NCBI RefSeq assembly: GCF_011038885.2
Contig: NZ_CP064952.1
Span: forward strand, 1,116,001-1,180,000
DNA: 64,000 bases
From: Schaalia sp. ZJ405
Lineage (GTDB): Bacteria; Actinomycetota; Actinomycetes; Actinomycetales; Actinomycetaceae
Direction of reading: 5' to 3'
How positions within the stretch are numbered: the first letter of the stretch is position 1; every line of letters begins with the position of its first letter. Below the pieces are notes generated by a model. That model searched no databases. It was not told where the DNA came from and was given only the letters and a program-made list of their open reading frames with translations. Positions 9,423-18,392 of the stretch are shown piece after piece. Made by a program: the position numbers and the translations under genes.

Positions 9423-10205
9423 ATGTCTGTTGCGTGCCGAATCATTCCGTGCCTTGACGTTGACGCGGGTCGCGTTGTCAAAGGTGTGAACTTTGAGAAC
9501 CTCACTGACGCGGGAGATCCGGTGGAACTTGCGCGTCGGTACGGGAATGAGGGCGCCGACGAGCTGACATTCCTTGACGTTTCAGCTTCGGCTCAGGGGC
9601 GTGCGACAACTCTTGATGTTGTCGCACGAACAGCCGAACAGGTATTCGTTCCCCTGATGGTCGGTGGCGGCGTGCGCAGCGTAGATGACGTTGCCCAACT
9701 CCTGGCTCACGGCGCCGATAAAGTGGGGGTGAACACGGCGGCAATTGCGGATCCTTCGCTCATTTCCCGGATAGCTGATCGCTTTGGCAATCAGGTCCTC
9801 GTGCTCTCAATTGATGCCCGCCGCTGCCCTAAGGGAGTGTCAACGCCTTCGGGATTCGAGGTCACAACGCACGGTGGTCGTCGGTCAACGGGAATCGATG
9901 CTCTCGAGTGGGCGATTCAGGCTCAGGAACTGGGCGTCGGGGAAATCCTTCTCAATTCAATGGATGCGGACGGCGTGCGTGAGGGATTCGACCGGGACAT
10001 GCTCTCCCGCGTTCGCGCAGCCGTGTCGATTCCCCTGATTGCGTCGGGCGGAGCGGGAACTGCACAGCACTTTGTTGAAGCCGCAGCAACGGGAGCGGAC
10101 GCGATTCTTGCGGCCTCGGTTTTCCACTTCGGAACCCTGTCCATCAGGGAAGTCAAAGAGGCCGTTGCAGCAGCCGGATATCCCATTCGAAGAGTGTCCC
10201 ACTAA
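9423..10205 (+). CDS. hisF: Imidazole glycerol phosphate synthase cyclase subunit HisF
   Basis: TIM-barrel subunit of histidine biosynthesis that uses ammonia from HisH to close the imidazole ring and release AICAR. The catalytic aspartates are visible in '[15 protein letters not shown]' (Asp12 region) and 'LSIDARR'. The phosphate sites 'MVGGGVRS' and 'ASGGAGT' are intact. Length 260 is normal. There is no good ribosome binding site before the ATG. A TACACT box at 9411-9416 suggests a leaderless transcript. hisH and hisA are not in the window. Confidence 0.97.
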   Translation: MSVACRIIPCLDVDAGRVVKGVNFENLTDAGDPVELARRYGNEGADELTFLDVSASAQGRATTLDVVARTAEQVFVPLMVGGGVRSVDDVAQLLAHGADKVGVNTAAIADPSLISRIADRFGNQVLVLSIDARRCPKGVSTPSGFEVTTHGGRRSTGIDALEWAIQAQELGVGEILLNSMDADGVREGFDRDMLSRVRAAVSIPLIASGGAGTAQHFVEAAATGADAILAASVFHFGTLSIREVKEAVAAAGYPIRRVSH

Positions 10206-10294
10206 CCTTTTCTCTGGCAGACCTGGCGAGGAAACCCGTCACGGTCAGTGGATGAGGAAATGAAATTTTCATCAGCACGGGGAGGCGTGAACGT

Positions 10295-11509
10295 ATGCTC
10301 AGATGGATCACAGCTGGAGAATCGCACGGACCTGCACTGGTTGCGACAATCGACGGGTTCCCTTCGGGAATTCAGGTGACCACCCAGACGCTTCGTCAGG
10401 CGCTTGCCCGTCGGCGACTGGGGTATGGTCGCGGAGCCAGACAGAAGTTCGAGCAGGACGACGTCACTGTGCTGGCAGGTATTCGACATGGGCTGACAAC
10501 CGGCGCTCCGATTGCTCTTGAGATTAAGAACTCGGAATGGCCCAAGTGGGTCACTGTCATGAGCGCCGATCCCGTGGCACCACAGGACCTCCTCATTGAT
10601 GCAGGAACCGGGGATGCTCGTGAGATTGCACGTAACAAGCCGCTGACACGTCCTCGTCCCGGACATGCTGATCTTCCCGGAATGCTGTCCTACGACCACG
10701 CTGATGCCCGTCCGATTCTTGAGCGCGCCTCCGCACGAGAAACAGCGGCTCGCGTTGCCCTCGGTGCCGTGGCTGCGCAACTCCTGTCACAGGTTGCCAA
10801 CATCTCCCTGGTATCCCACGTCATCAGCGTTGGGGATGTGTCAGCTGGCGATGACCGTCAGCTGCCGACCCCCGGGGACGAGGACGCGCTCAACAACGCC
10901 GAAATGCGCACCCTGGATCCTCAGCTCAACGCCCGTTTTATTGATGCCGTTGATCGGGCGAAGAAGGACGGTGACACCATTGGTGGTGTCGTCGAGGTTG
11001 TGGCCTACGGCGTGCCCATTGGCCTGGGGTCTCATGTGCAGGCGGACCGACGGCTCGATACGCGTCTGGCAGCGGCGCTCATGTCGATTCAGTCAGTCAA
11101 AGGCGTTGAAATCGGTGATGGTTTCCGACAGGCAGCGCTTCGCGGATCCGCCGCGCACGATGAGATTATTCGAGACGCGAACGGGAATGTCACACGGGCG
11201 AGCAACCATGCGGGCGGTATTGAGGGCGGCACATCCAACGGTCAGCCGATTATTGCACGCGCGGCCTTGAAACCCATTTCAACGGTTCCCCATGCGTTAC
11301 GAACCATCGACATTGCGACGGGGGAGGAAGCCGTTGGCCTACACCAGCGTTCCGACACATGCCAGGTTGTTCCCGGCGCCATCATTGCCGAGGCCGAGTG
11401 CGCGCTTGTTCTCGCGGATGCCCTATTCGACCACGCGGGCGGTAACTCTGTAACCGAGATGCGTCGTAATCTCCAGTCCTACCTCGATGCCATCGGTGAA
11501 CGGATCTGA
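10295..11509 (+). CDS. aroC: Chorismate synthase
   Basis: FMN-dependent enzyme that converts 5-enolpyruvylshikimate 3-phosphate to chorismate, the last shikimate-pathway step. The N-terminal 'WITAGESHGPALVATIDGFPSG', the Arg-rich 'RRRLGYGRGARQKFEQDDV', 'RPRPGHADLPG' and 'GGIEGGTSNGQPI' signatures are all intact. Length 404 is normal. The ATG at 10295 follows GGGGAGG about 10 nt upstream. First gene of an aro cluster with aroKB two bases downstream. The 89-bp gap before it holds the short palindrome TGAAATTTTCA. Confidence 0.97.
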   Translation: MLRWITAGESHGPALVATIDGFPSGIQVTTQTLRQALARRRLGYGRGARQKFEQDDVTVLAGIRHGLTTGAPIALEIKNSEWPKWVTVMSADPVAPQDLLIDAGTGDAREIARNKPLTRPRPGHADLPGMLSYDHADARPILERASARETAARVALGAVAAQLLSQVANISLVSHVISVGDVSAGDDRQLPTPGDEDALNNAEMRTLDPQLNARFIDAVDRAKKDGDTIGGVVEVVAYGVPIGLGSHVQADRRLDTRLAAALMSIQSVKGVEIGDGFRQAALRGSAAHDEIIRDANGNVTRASNHAGGIEGGTSNGQPIIARAALKPISTVPHALRTIDIATGEEAVGLHQRSDTCQVVPGAIIAEAECALVLADALFDHAGGNSVTEMRRNLQSYLDAIGERI

Positions 11510-11510
11510 G

Positions 11511-13118
11511 ATGCTGAGCCTTCCCATTGTATTAACGGGGCTCCCGGGAGCCGGTAAGAGCCGTGTGGGTGAGCGTCTTGCCGCCCGTCTTGGAGTACCA
11601 CACGTTGACACGGACATCCTTGTCGAGTGCATGGCAGGGGTGGATATTCCGACGATTTTCAGGCAGCAGGGGGAATCTGAGTTCCGTCGCCTCGAATGCG
11701 ACGCCGTTGCCGATGCGTTGACAATGAACGCCGTTGTGTCTTTGGGTGGGGGAGCGATCTCCTCCCAAGCGGTCCGTCAGATGCTTCGCGGGGCGAGCGT
11801 TGTCTATATCGATGTTGACCATGAGGAGCTGCTTCGCCGTACAGCAGATCACACGCATCGTCCGCTGTTACGCGATGATCCCGATGGTGCCCTTCGGCGT
11901 CTGAGGACGCAACGGGAACCCTGGTATGTGGAGGTTGCGCGGGTGACGGTTCATTCAGATTCACGTCCGGTTGAGCATGTTGTGGAGCAGATCATGGCCA
12001 TGATTGATTCACCGTCGAGCGATAGGCGTATCACGGTGTCGGGACCTCGACCCTATGACGTTGTCATCGGGTCGAGCGTTGATATTGCGGCGATCACCAG
12101 TTCGCTGTCCGAGGACGCGTCGAAAGTTCTCCTCATTCATGCTGGCCCTGTCACAGATCAGGCACAGGCAATTGCGCAGGGTCTTCGGCAGCGCGGTTTT
12201 GATACTCGTTGCGTTGTCGTTCCTGACGCAGAGGACGCAAAGACTTATGACGTTGCGATCCGTCTGTGGGGCGAGGCCGGTGACTTCCGTCTGGGTCGGG
12301 CTGACGCAATCGTTGCTCTCGGAGGGGGAGCAACAACCGATGTCGCTGGATTCATTGCGGCAACGTGGCTGAGGGGAATCGACGTCGTTCAGATTCCTAC
12401 AACGCTGTTGGCAATGGTTGACGCAGCCATCGGAGGGAAAACGGGGATCAACACTCCGGTGGGGAAGAATCTCGTTGGGGCGTTCCACACGCCTGCCCGT
12501 GTGATCTGTGCCAGTGACAGCCTGGCAACGCTACCTTCGGCAGATCTGCGCGCGGGGTTTGGTGAAGTCATCAAATGTGGATTCATTGCCGACGAGGAGA
12601 TTCTCACGCGTATTGAGGAAACCCCCGTGGAGGAAGTTCTCATCCCCTCGTCGCAGGTCCAAGAGGAACTCATCGCCCGTTCCGTTGCCGTCAAAGCCCG
12701 CGTCGTTGGTGAGGACCTCACGGAATCGGGACTTCGTGAAATCCTCAACTACGGTCACACTCTGGGCCATGCAATCGAAAAGCATGAGCAGTTCCGGTGG
12801 CGTCATGGAGAGGCCGTCGCTGTTGGATGTGTTTTCGCTGCCCATCTGGCCCACTCCCTTGGCCTTATCGACATGACTCTTGTTCTCCGTCACGAACGGC
12901 TGTTTTCTCTCCTCGGTTTGCCAATCCGCTACACCAACGCCTCACTTGGACAGCTCATGACGGTCATGCTTTCGGATAAGAAGGTGCGTCGTGGGGATCT
13001 CCGCTTCGTTCTTCTCGACGGGCTGTGCCGACCGTTCTCTCGTGTTGTCACGCCGCAGGAGCTGATTGGCGCTGGTGAAGCAATGGGAATGGATGTCACC
13101 GATGTGCCCGCTATGTGA
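11511..13118 (+). CDS. aroKB: Bifunctional shikimate kinase / 3-dehydroquinate synthase fusion
   Basis: A natural fusion of two shikimate-pathway enzymes, 535 residues. Residues 1-165 are a complete shikimate kinase: Walker A 'GLPGAGKSRVG', the DTD shikimate-binding motif, 'FRRLE', the Gly triplet in 'SLGGGAIS' and lid 'RPLLRDD'. Residues about 175-535 are AroB: 'ALGGGATTDVAGFIAATWLRG', 'IPTTLLAMVDAAIGGKTG', 'FGEVIKCGFI' and the zinc ligands in 'NYGHTLGHAIEKHE' and 'RHGEAVAVG'. ATG 11511 lies just after the aroC stop. Such fusions are known in several actinobacterial genera. Confidence 0.96.
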   Translation: MLSLPIVLTGLPGAGKSRVGERLAARLGVPHVDTDILVECMAGVDIPTIFRQQGESEFRRLECDAVADALTMNAVVSLGGGAISSQAVRQMLRGASVVYIDVDHEELLRRTADHTHRPLLRDDPDGALRRLRTQREPWYVEVARVTVHSDSRPVEHVVEQIMAMIDSPSSDRRITVSGPRPYDVVIGSSVDIAAITSSLSEDASKVLLIHAGPVTDQAQAIAQGLRQRGFDTRCVVVPDAEDAKTYDVAIRLWGEAGDFRLGRADAIVALGGGATTDVAGFIAATWLRGIDVVQIPTTLLAMVDAAIGGKTGINTPVGKNLVGAFHTPARVICASDSLATLPSADLRAGFGEVIKCGFIADEEILTRIEETPVEEVLIPSSQVQEELIARSVAVKARVVGEDLTESGLREILNYGHTLGHAIEKHEQFRWRHGEAVAVGCVFAAHLAHSLGLIDMTLVLRHERLFSLLGLPIRYTNASLGQLMTVMLSDKKVRRGDLRFVLLDGLCRPFSRVVTPQELIGAGEAMGMDVTDVPAM

Positions 13119-13701
13119 CGGCGAGGCCGCAAGTGGGGACCCCATCCTCGTCATTCTTGGTCCTCCCGGAAGCGGAAAAACCACCGTTGGCTCGCTGATA
13201 TCCCAGCGAATCGGCAGGCCCCTCGTTGAAGCCGATGATCTTGTTGAAACGATCGCCGGGGAATCCTTTGAGCACATGGTCATTCACGGACGCGTAGATG
13301 CCGATGACCTGCGTGAACGTGCGTCGCTTGAGGCGTTGGGAACGGCCGGTTCCGTGGTGACTCTCGGTCCGTCCTCGCCAATGAACCCGCGAGTTTTTAC
13401 GCGCCTTGAGGATCTTCGCGATGCCGGCAGAGCGATTATTCACCTGACAGCGGGAATTGCCGAGGTTGCCAGGCGCACCGGCCTGAATGCGCCGCGTTCT
13501 GTGGGCCTGGGGGCTCCGCGTGCAGTCCTGACGCAGATGATGCGCCAGGCTGAGGCCGTGTATGGCAGGGTGTCGATTCTCTCAGTTGATACACGGGGTA
13601 TTTCACCTGAAGAGGTGGCCGAAGGAATTGTCTCAGCATGTAAACTAGCCGAAGTCTGTCAAAGCCCGCGAAACGAGGAAGAATATGGCAACAACAAATG
13701 A
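13093..13701 (+). CDS. Degenerate shikimate kinase-like P-loop protein
   Basis: A 202-residue protein aligning with shikimate kinase but missing key residues. Walker A is intact ('[14 protein letters not shown]'). The DTD motif reads 'EADDLVE'. The Gly-Gly-Gly motif is replaced by 'TLGPSSPMN'. The lid Arg-Pro-Leu-Leu is replaced by '[12 protein letters not shown]'. ATP or GTP binding is likely; shikimate binding is doubtful. It follows the intact AroK of the fusion, so it may be a diverged duplicate that lost its substrate. The start is uncertain: GTG 13066 and ATG 13102 also fit. The 3' end overlaps efp by 17 nt. Confidence 0.75.
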   Translation: MSPMCPLCDGEAASGDPILVILGPPGSGKTTVGSLISQRIGRPLVEADDLVETIAGESFEHMVIHGRVDADDLRERASLEALGTAGSVVTLGPSSPMNPRVFTRLEDLRDAGRAIIHLTAGIAEVARRTGLNAPRSVGLGAPRAVLTQMMRQAEAVYGRVSILSVDTRGISPEEVAEGIVSACKLAEVCQSPRNEEEYGNNK

Positions 13702-14248
13702 TCTCAAGAACGGCCTCGTCATGGTGATTGATGGCCAGCTGTGGCAGGTCGTCGAGTTCCAGCACGTCAAGCCCGGCAAGGGTCCGGCCTTTGTTCGTAC
13801 AAAGATCAAGAACGTCCTGTCGGGCAAGACCGTTGACAAGACGTTCAACGCCGGCCTGAAAATTGAAACTGCGACCGTTGACCGTCGCGACATGACGTAC
13901 CTGTACCAGGATGGCGACGACTACGTCTTCATGGATCAGTCAACCTACGATCAGATCAACGTTCCTGCATCCGTTGTCGGCGATGCCCGCAACTTCATGG
14001 TCGAGAACCAGGACGTCATTGTTTCCCAGCATGACGGAACAGTCCTGTTTGTTGAGCTTCCGGCAACTGTTGTCCTTGAGATTACGCACACGGAGCCGGG
14101 TCTCCAGGGTGACCGCTCATCTGCGGGCACCAAGCCGGCCACACTTGAAACGGGCTACGAAATCCAGGTTCCGCTCTTCATGGAAGAAGGCACCCGCGTC
14201 AAGGTCGATACTCGCGATGGCTCCTACTCGGGACGCGTCACTGACTGA
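13685..14248 (+). CDS. efp: Translation elongation factor P
   Basis: Three-domain tRNA-mimic factor that relieves ribosome stalling at polyproline stretches. The domain I loop '[17 protein letters not shown]', the central OB domain and the C-terminal signature region '[32 protein letters not shown]' are intact. Length 187 is normal. ATG 13685 follows 'GAGGAAGA'. It directly precedes and abuts nusB, a conserved actinobacterial pair. A polyproline-rich substrate in this window is the Pro-repeat of the fucosidase. Confidence 0.98.
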   Translation: MATTNDLKNGLVMVIDGQLWQVVEFQHVKPGKGPAFVRTKIKNVLSGKTVDKTFNAGLKIETATVDRRDMTYLYQDGDDYVFMDQSTYDQINVPASVVGDARNFMVENQDVIVSQHDGTVLFVELPATVVLEITHTEPGLQGDRSSAGTKPATLETGYEIQVPLFMEEGTRVKVDTRDGSYSGRVTD

Positions 14249-15165
14249 TGTCCAAACAATTCCGCTTTACCTCTCGAACGAAGGCGCGTAAGCGTGCGGC
14301 CGACGTTGTTTTCGAGGCGGATCAGCGCGGCATGGGACACAATCCCGAAGTTCTGCGCGATCTGCTTCGTCAGCGGCGTGTCATTACGGCCGCTCTGACG
14401 CCGCTGCCTGCCTATTCGATCGAGATTATCGAAGGCGTCGCCAACCACCTGCGTGACATTGATTCCTTGCTGCGCGCACACGCTCGCGTGTCGGGGCTGG
14501 ATCGAATTGCCGCGGTCGACTTAGCAGTCATGCGTGTTGCAGTGTGGGAGATGCTGGAGAATTCCACGGATGTTCCGCCGATCATCGCGATTGATGAGGC
14601 AATCTCGATCGTCAAGTCGATTTCGACGGATACGTCACCGAATTTCGTCAATGCGGTCCTCGATGCCGTGCGCCGCGATATTGAGTCTCCGGCGTGGTCT
14701 CGGCGCGCAGCTTCACCAGCGTCTCAGTCCCCCAAGGAGGTTTCAGGGGACGAGGACGAGCAGGGCTTTGCGAGCGTCGCCGATGCGGACACTGACGATG
14801 CGTGGGAACTATCCGACGGTGAGGCAGGAGAATCCTCGGATCTAAGTGAGTCTTTGGTCGATGAAAAAGGTGCCGACTCGATGAGTGAGACGGCTCTTCA
14901 GGATGGGGCCGGGGATCCCATTGATGATGGGGCTCTTGCTCAGACTGAGACCGTCGATGAAGCTGCGGCTGAGCAATTGGATGACTTGGCAGCAACACCT
15001 GCGGCTGATGATGCACGGGTTGTTGACGAATTTGCCGACGCTCACAACATCGATCCCGCTGCTCATCGCACGGACGGATTGGATGATGAGGGGTCGTACC
15101 TGACTCTTGAACAGCTCACAGCTGCCGATCTTGAGGAACTTGATGAGCTGCTCGACGAATACTAA
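14248..15165 (+). CDS. nusB: Transcription antitermination factor NusB with long acidic C-terminal tail
   Basis: The first ~145 residues are NusB, which binds boxA RNA with NusE in rRNA antitermination: 'RTKARKRAADVVFEADQRG', 'RIAAVDLAVMRVAVWEML', 'PPIIAIDEAISIVKSISTD' and 'FVNAVLDAVRRD'. NusB proteins are usually 130-200 residues; this is 305. The extra ~155 residues are rich in Asp, Glu, Ala and Ser with no recognisable fold, ending in a helix-like 'LEELDELLDEY'. The frame is continuous and ends before a double hairpin, so the tail is not an assembly fusion of two genes. The ATG shares its A with the efp TGA. Confidence 0.93.
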   Translation: MSKQFRFTSRTKARKRAADVVFEADQRGMGHNPEVLRDLLRQRRVITAALTPLPAYSIEIIEGVANHLRDIDSLLRAHARVSGLDRIAAVDLAVMRVAVWEMLENSTDVPPIIAIDEAISIVKSISTDTSPNFVNAVLDAVRRDIESPAWSRRAASPASQSPKEVSGDEDEQGFASVADADTDDAWELSDGEAGESSDLSESLVDEKGADSMSETALQDGAGDPIDDGALAQTETVDEAAAEQLDDLAATPAADDARVVDEFADAHNIDPAAHRTDGLDDEGSYLTLEQLTAADLEELDELLDEY

Positions 15166-15190
15166 ATACCCGCGTCTTTCATGACGCGTG

Positions 15191-15257
15191 CGTTCACCCG
15201 CCACGGGTGAACGAACGACCGCTGGCAAGGTTGATGATGTCTTCACCTTGCCAGCGG
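15191..15257 (+). terminator. Double-hairpin terminator after nusB
   Basis: Two perfect inverted repeats follow nusB. The first has a 9-bp stem (15191-15199 with 15205-15213, CGTTCACCC and its complement). The second has a 13-bp stem (15219-15231 with 15245-15257, CCGCTGGCAAGGT and its complement) and is followed by a T-rich 'AATTTCTTC'. They mark the end of the aro-efp-nusB transcription unit. Confidence 0.8.
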
Positions 15258-15376
15258 CAATTTCTTCGTGAAATTCTGAGGTAATTTTCGCAGTATATTA
15301 ACCGCCGGATAGGTGCCCTAGGGTAACCTGAACCAGAGTTGTGGTTGACAAAACTGAAAGCGAGTGAGTAGACGAG

Positions 15377-16018
15377 ATGTCTTTGGAAGGCGTGAATCGC
15401 TCAACTTTGCGTGAGCAGGTATATATGACGCTGCGTTCTGAGATTCTCGATGGCCGTTTGACCGCGGGAACCAGGCTCGCCGAGGTTGATCTTGCCAGTC
15501 AGTTAGGTGTCAGCCGGGGGACTGTACGCGAAGCTCTTCGACGTTTGCAACAGAGCGGACTTGTCGAAGGAGAGGATCGCGCCGGTTTGCGTGTCACCGA
15601 GTTTTCACATCGGCAAATCGTTGAACTTTACGATGTTCGGGGAGCATTGGAAGCACTGGCTGCGGCGTCAATTGTTCGTGAAGGACGAGGGCGTGAAGTG
15701 GCCGATCAGTTGGAACAACATTTACCTGAGCTGCCCGCGGGGACATCCGTTGAAGAACGCCTCGATGTTGACCTCGCGTTCCATGAGCGACTGTGCGAAG
15801 CATCCGGTAACGTCATGCTGCTGACGATGTGGCGCGACCTTCAAGACCTCATGCGTGTTGCTGTTCTCTCGCATGCGGCGGGAACGAAAACCGGTTTGAT
15901 GGCTCCGAGCTTTCATATGCCGATCGTTGAGGGGCTGCGAAGTGGTGATCCTGAGGTTGTTCAACAGATCCTCATCGGCCACATGACGCACGCGGCTCGC
16001 GTGTGGGCGAATCGCTAG
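15377..16018 (+). CDS. GntR/FadR-family transcriptional regulator
   Basis: A 213-residue regulator. The N-terminal winged helix reads 'LRSEILDGRLTAGTRLAEVDLA' then 'LGVSRGTVREALRRLQQSGLV'. The C-terminal part is an all-helical FCD ligand-binding domain with 'DLAFHERLCEASGN' and other likely metal-contact residues. FCD regulators commonly sense carboxylic or sugar acids and repress adjacent catabolic genes. It sits upstream of, and parallel to, an SDR-TRAP-transketolase operon whose promoter holds a perfect inverted repeat, so it is the probable repressor. The ligand is unknown. Confidence 0.93.
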   Translation: MSLEGVNRSTLREQVYMTLRSEILDGRLTAGTRLAEVDLASQLGVSRGTVREALRRLQQSGLVEGEDRAGLRVTEFSHRQIVELYDVRGALEALAAASIVREGRGREVADQLEQHLPELPAGTSVEERLDVDLAFHERLCEASGNVMLLTMWRDLQDLMRVAVLSHAAGTKTGLMAPSFHMPIVEGLRSGDPEVVQQILIGHMTHAARVWANR

Positions 16019-16512
16019 GTCGTCATCGCTGCCGCGGCGCCCTCGTCGTCAAGCCCTACCCTGGTAGGGGATGAGGTAAATTCCCGCTCTTTTTGAGCAC
16101 GGCACCTTGGCACCAACCCCATTTTCCTAGCGGAATGTCTTGACAACCGGTCATCCGACATCGGTCATGACAGGGGACATACCCCTGTGGAGACACGAGC
16201 GCGGGCGATGGTAAGGATCGGCGCGCACGGACGTCCCTCGTACGCCGGCATATATCCCTGGGCAGATGTTCATTGGTACCTGCATCTGTGAATTGCAGTC
16301 GGCTATTTCACTGGAGTAGGAACCTCACCCCCGGTTTCCCGTATCTGCTCGCGCGCCTATGTCCGCTTTTCACCCGGGATTTCCTTCTTCTGCCGTGGAC
16401 GCCCTGGCATTCCTTAGCGCACTGCGTGCTCGCGTCCATTTTCTCTGCATTTTCCCCAGACATGATTGACAGTTGAGAACTAACTGTCTACTGTTAACAT
16501 CAGCAAGCAACG
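16019..16512 (+). other. 494-bp regulatory intergenic region
   Basis: No credible gene. It holds three inverted repeats: CCCTAC-4-GTAGGG (16054-16069), probably ending gntR; ACAGGGG-5-CCCCTGT (16170-16188); and the promoter operator at 16468-16488. A TTGACA at 16140-16145 and two CGGTCAT direct repeats (about 16148 and 16162) lie between. The region is longer than any other + strand gap outside the surface-protein locus. Confidence 0.6.
16466..16494 (+). promoter_or_regulatory. Promoter with inverted-repeat operator filling the -35/-10 spacer
   Basis: TTGACA at 16466-16471 and TACTGT at 16489-16494 are separated by exactly 17 bp. A perfect inverted repeat GACAGTT-7-AACTGTC spans 16468-16488, covering most of the -35 and the whole spacer. 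A regulator bound here would exclude RNA polymerase. The nearest candidate is the GntR protein encoded immediately upstream. It drives the SDR-TRAP-transketolase genes. Confidence 0.75.
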
Positions 16513-16545
16513 GTGCTTGACGTCACACTGATGTGGAGAATGAAC

Positions 16546-17322
16546 ATGAGCTATGGAACCGGAGTAGGCATTCGCACGGCTGTTGTTACAGGTGCATCCT
16601 CACTCAAAGGCATTGGATATCATACGGCGCTTCGTTTCGCCCAAGAGGGCTGGGCAGTTGCTCTGTTGGATATTGACGAGCAGGGAGCACAGCATGCCGC
16701 CGAGCAGATCCGCCAAGCGGTGTCCGGCGCACAGGTCGAGGCCTTCGGAGTTGATGTTTCCCAGCAGGAGTCGGTCAAGAGCACCGTTGACAGGATCGTC
16801 AATTCTGATCTTCCGCAGGTTGGTGCCCTGGCAAATATCGCCGGCATCCCCTCGCCGGTGGATTTCCTCGACCTCACTCTTGACCACTGGAATCGGATTC
16901 TTTCCGTTAACCTCACCGGTTCTTTCCTTCTTGCCCAGGCACTGACCCCTTACATGATCGAGGGCGGATACGGGCGGATCGTCCACACGTCCTCGGTCAC
17001 CGCGCAGCACGGTGGAGGTGTCTTCTCCAAGACCGCCTACGCCGCAGCAAAGGCCGGTGTACTTGGACTCACGCGCGGTATGGCTCGCGAACTCGCTCAG
17101 TACGGCATCACGGTCAATGCCGTGGCCCCGGGAGTGGTCAACACCGAAATTCGCGGTGACTCCGACGACGAAACAGAAAACGCACTCGCTCAAGCGGTTC
17201 CGCTCAAGAGGCAGGCAGAGGCGTGGGAGATTGCAGCTCTCATCTGCTGGCTCTCAAGCGAGGACTCCGCATACATCACGGGAAGTACTCATTCCATTAA
17301 CGGCGGTTCATACATCTGCTGA
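16546..17322 (+). CDS. Short-chain dehydrogenase/reductase (SDR)
   Basis: NAD(P)-dependent oxidoreductase of classical SDR type, 258 residues. The cofactor motif appears as 'VVTGASSLKGIGYHTA' (a slightly long TGxxxGxG loop), then 'NIAGIPSP' and the catalytic Ser-Tyr-Lys in 'VHTSSVT' and 'TAYAAAKAG'. The C-terminal 'YITGSTHSINGG' is typical. ATG 16546 is chosen because GGAG lies 7-8 nt upstream; ATG 16540 is possible. It is the first gene of the operon with a TRAP transporter and a split transketolase, so it probably oxidises or reduces the imported compound. Substrate unknown. Confidence 0.93.
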   Translation: MSYGTGVGIRTAVVTGASSLKGIGYHTALRFAQEGWAVALLDIDEQGAQHAAEQIRQAVSGAQVEAFGVDVSQQESVKSTVDRIVNSDLPQVGALANIAGIPSPVDFLDLTLDHWNRILSVNLTGSFLLAQALTPYMIEGGYGRIVHTSSVTAQHGGGVFSKTAYAAAKAGVLGLTRGMARELAQYGITVNAVAPGVVNTEIRGDSDDETENALAQAVPLKRQAEAWEIAALICWLSSEDSAYITGSTHSINGGSYIC

Positions 17323-17354
17323 TCACCGACGAGATTGACTCAGGAGTCTTACGC

Positions 17355-18392
17355 ATGAAGACGCGACGATTGATGTGCGCCATGACAGCGGGGGTTGCTG
17401 CACTGGCGCTTCTCGCCGGGTGTGCAGGGGGATCAGGACCGCGCCCCACGAGTTCTATTCGGCTCATTCTCGGTCACGGAGCCGCTCCGGGAAATCCCCG
17501 TTCAGATGCGGCACTGAAGTTCGAGGAACTTGTTGAAAAGAAATCGAATAACACGATTGACGTTCAGATTCTTGGACAGGAAACCGTTGGATCCGACTCG
17601 GAGATGATGGTTTCTGTAGCCGCTGGCACGTTGGATATGACGATCAACTCACAGGGATCCTTTGCTGCATACGTGCCGGAAACCTCACTGATCGGCCTTC
17701 CCTTCCTTTTTGAGAATACTCAGATTGCCTACGCCACCGTTGATGATCCCGAAGTCGAGAACTACCTTGCGGATGCCGCAGAAAAAAGCGGTTTCCACGT
17801 TCTGGGATTCTGGGATAACGGGATGCGGGATCTGTCGAATTCCAAGCGAGAAATCAATTCTCCCGAGGACCTGAAAGGATTGAAAATTCGCACCCCTGAT
17901 GACGTGATGACGATCGCGATCTTCAAGCAGCTTCAAGCGAATCCGACTCCTCTGGCATTTGGCGAGCTCTATCTTGCACTCAAAACCGGTGCGGTTGACG
18001 GTCAGGAAAACCCGGTCGTCAACATCAAGAGTTCCAAACTCAACGAAGTTCAACCCCACCTGGCTGTTACCGGACACAAATACGAAACCAACCCGTTCTT
18101 GGTTTCAACAAGCCGGTGGGCGCGACTAACCCCGGAGCAACGCACAATCATCGAAGAAGCGGCCGATGAGGCACGCGAATATCAGCGTGAGCTCATGACG
18201 ACTCAAACCTCGGAAATCTATGAAGAGTTTGAGAAGTCCTTAACCGTCACCCACCCCGACAAGGAAGCATTCCGCGCAGCGACTGAACCCGTCTACGCGC
18301 AGTGGGAGGCTCAGTATCCGGAGTTCTACGCCTTGATTATGAAGAAGGCGGAAGAATCCCGTCTGCAATATATGAAGGGAAGCGATCAATGA
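17355..18392 (+). CDS. dctP: TRAP transporter solute-binding lipoprotein (DctP family)
   Basis: Extracytoplasmic binding protein of a tripartite ATP-independent transporter. A lipoprotein signal with lipobox 'LLAGC' ends near residue 23, and the mature part has the DctP fold: 'GHGAAPGNPRSDAALKFEELVEKKS', 'GLPFLF', 'LKGLKIRTPDD' and 'FGELYLALKTGAVDGQENP'. The Arg in 'KIRTP' normally forms the salt bridge to a substrate carboxylate (or sulfonate), so the solute is probably an anion. 345 residues. Followed with overlapping stops and starts by DctQ and DctM. Confidence 0.95.
   Translation: MKTRRLMCAMTAGVAALALLAGCAGGSGPRPTSSIRLILGHGAAPGNPRSDAALKFEELVEKKSNNTIDVQILGQETVGSDSEMMVSVAAGTLDMTINSQGSFAAYVPETSLIGLPFLFENTQIAYATVDDPEVENYLADAAEKSGFHVLGFWDNGMRDLSNSKREINSPEDLKGLKIRTPDDVMTIAIFKQLQANPTPLAFGELYLALKTGAVDGQENPVVNIKSSKLNEVQPHLAVTGHKYETNPFLVSTSRWARLTPEQRTIIEEAADEAREYQRELMTTQTSEIYEEFEKSLTVTHPDKEAFRAATEPVYAQWEAQYPEFYALIMKKAEESRLQYMKGSDQ

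Noticed and set aside
16273-16476. A 67-residue frame upstream of the SDR gene
   Set aside because: It overlaps the promoter and operator, has no ribosome binding site and no protein features.
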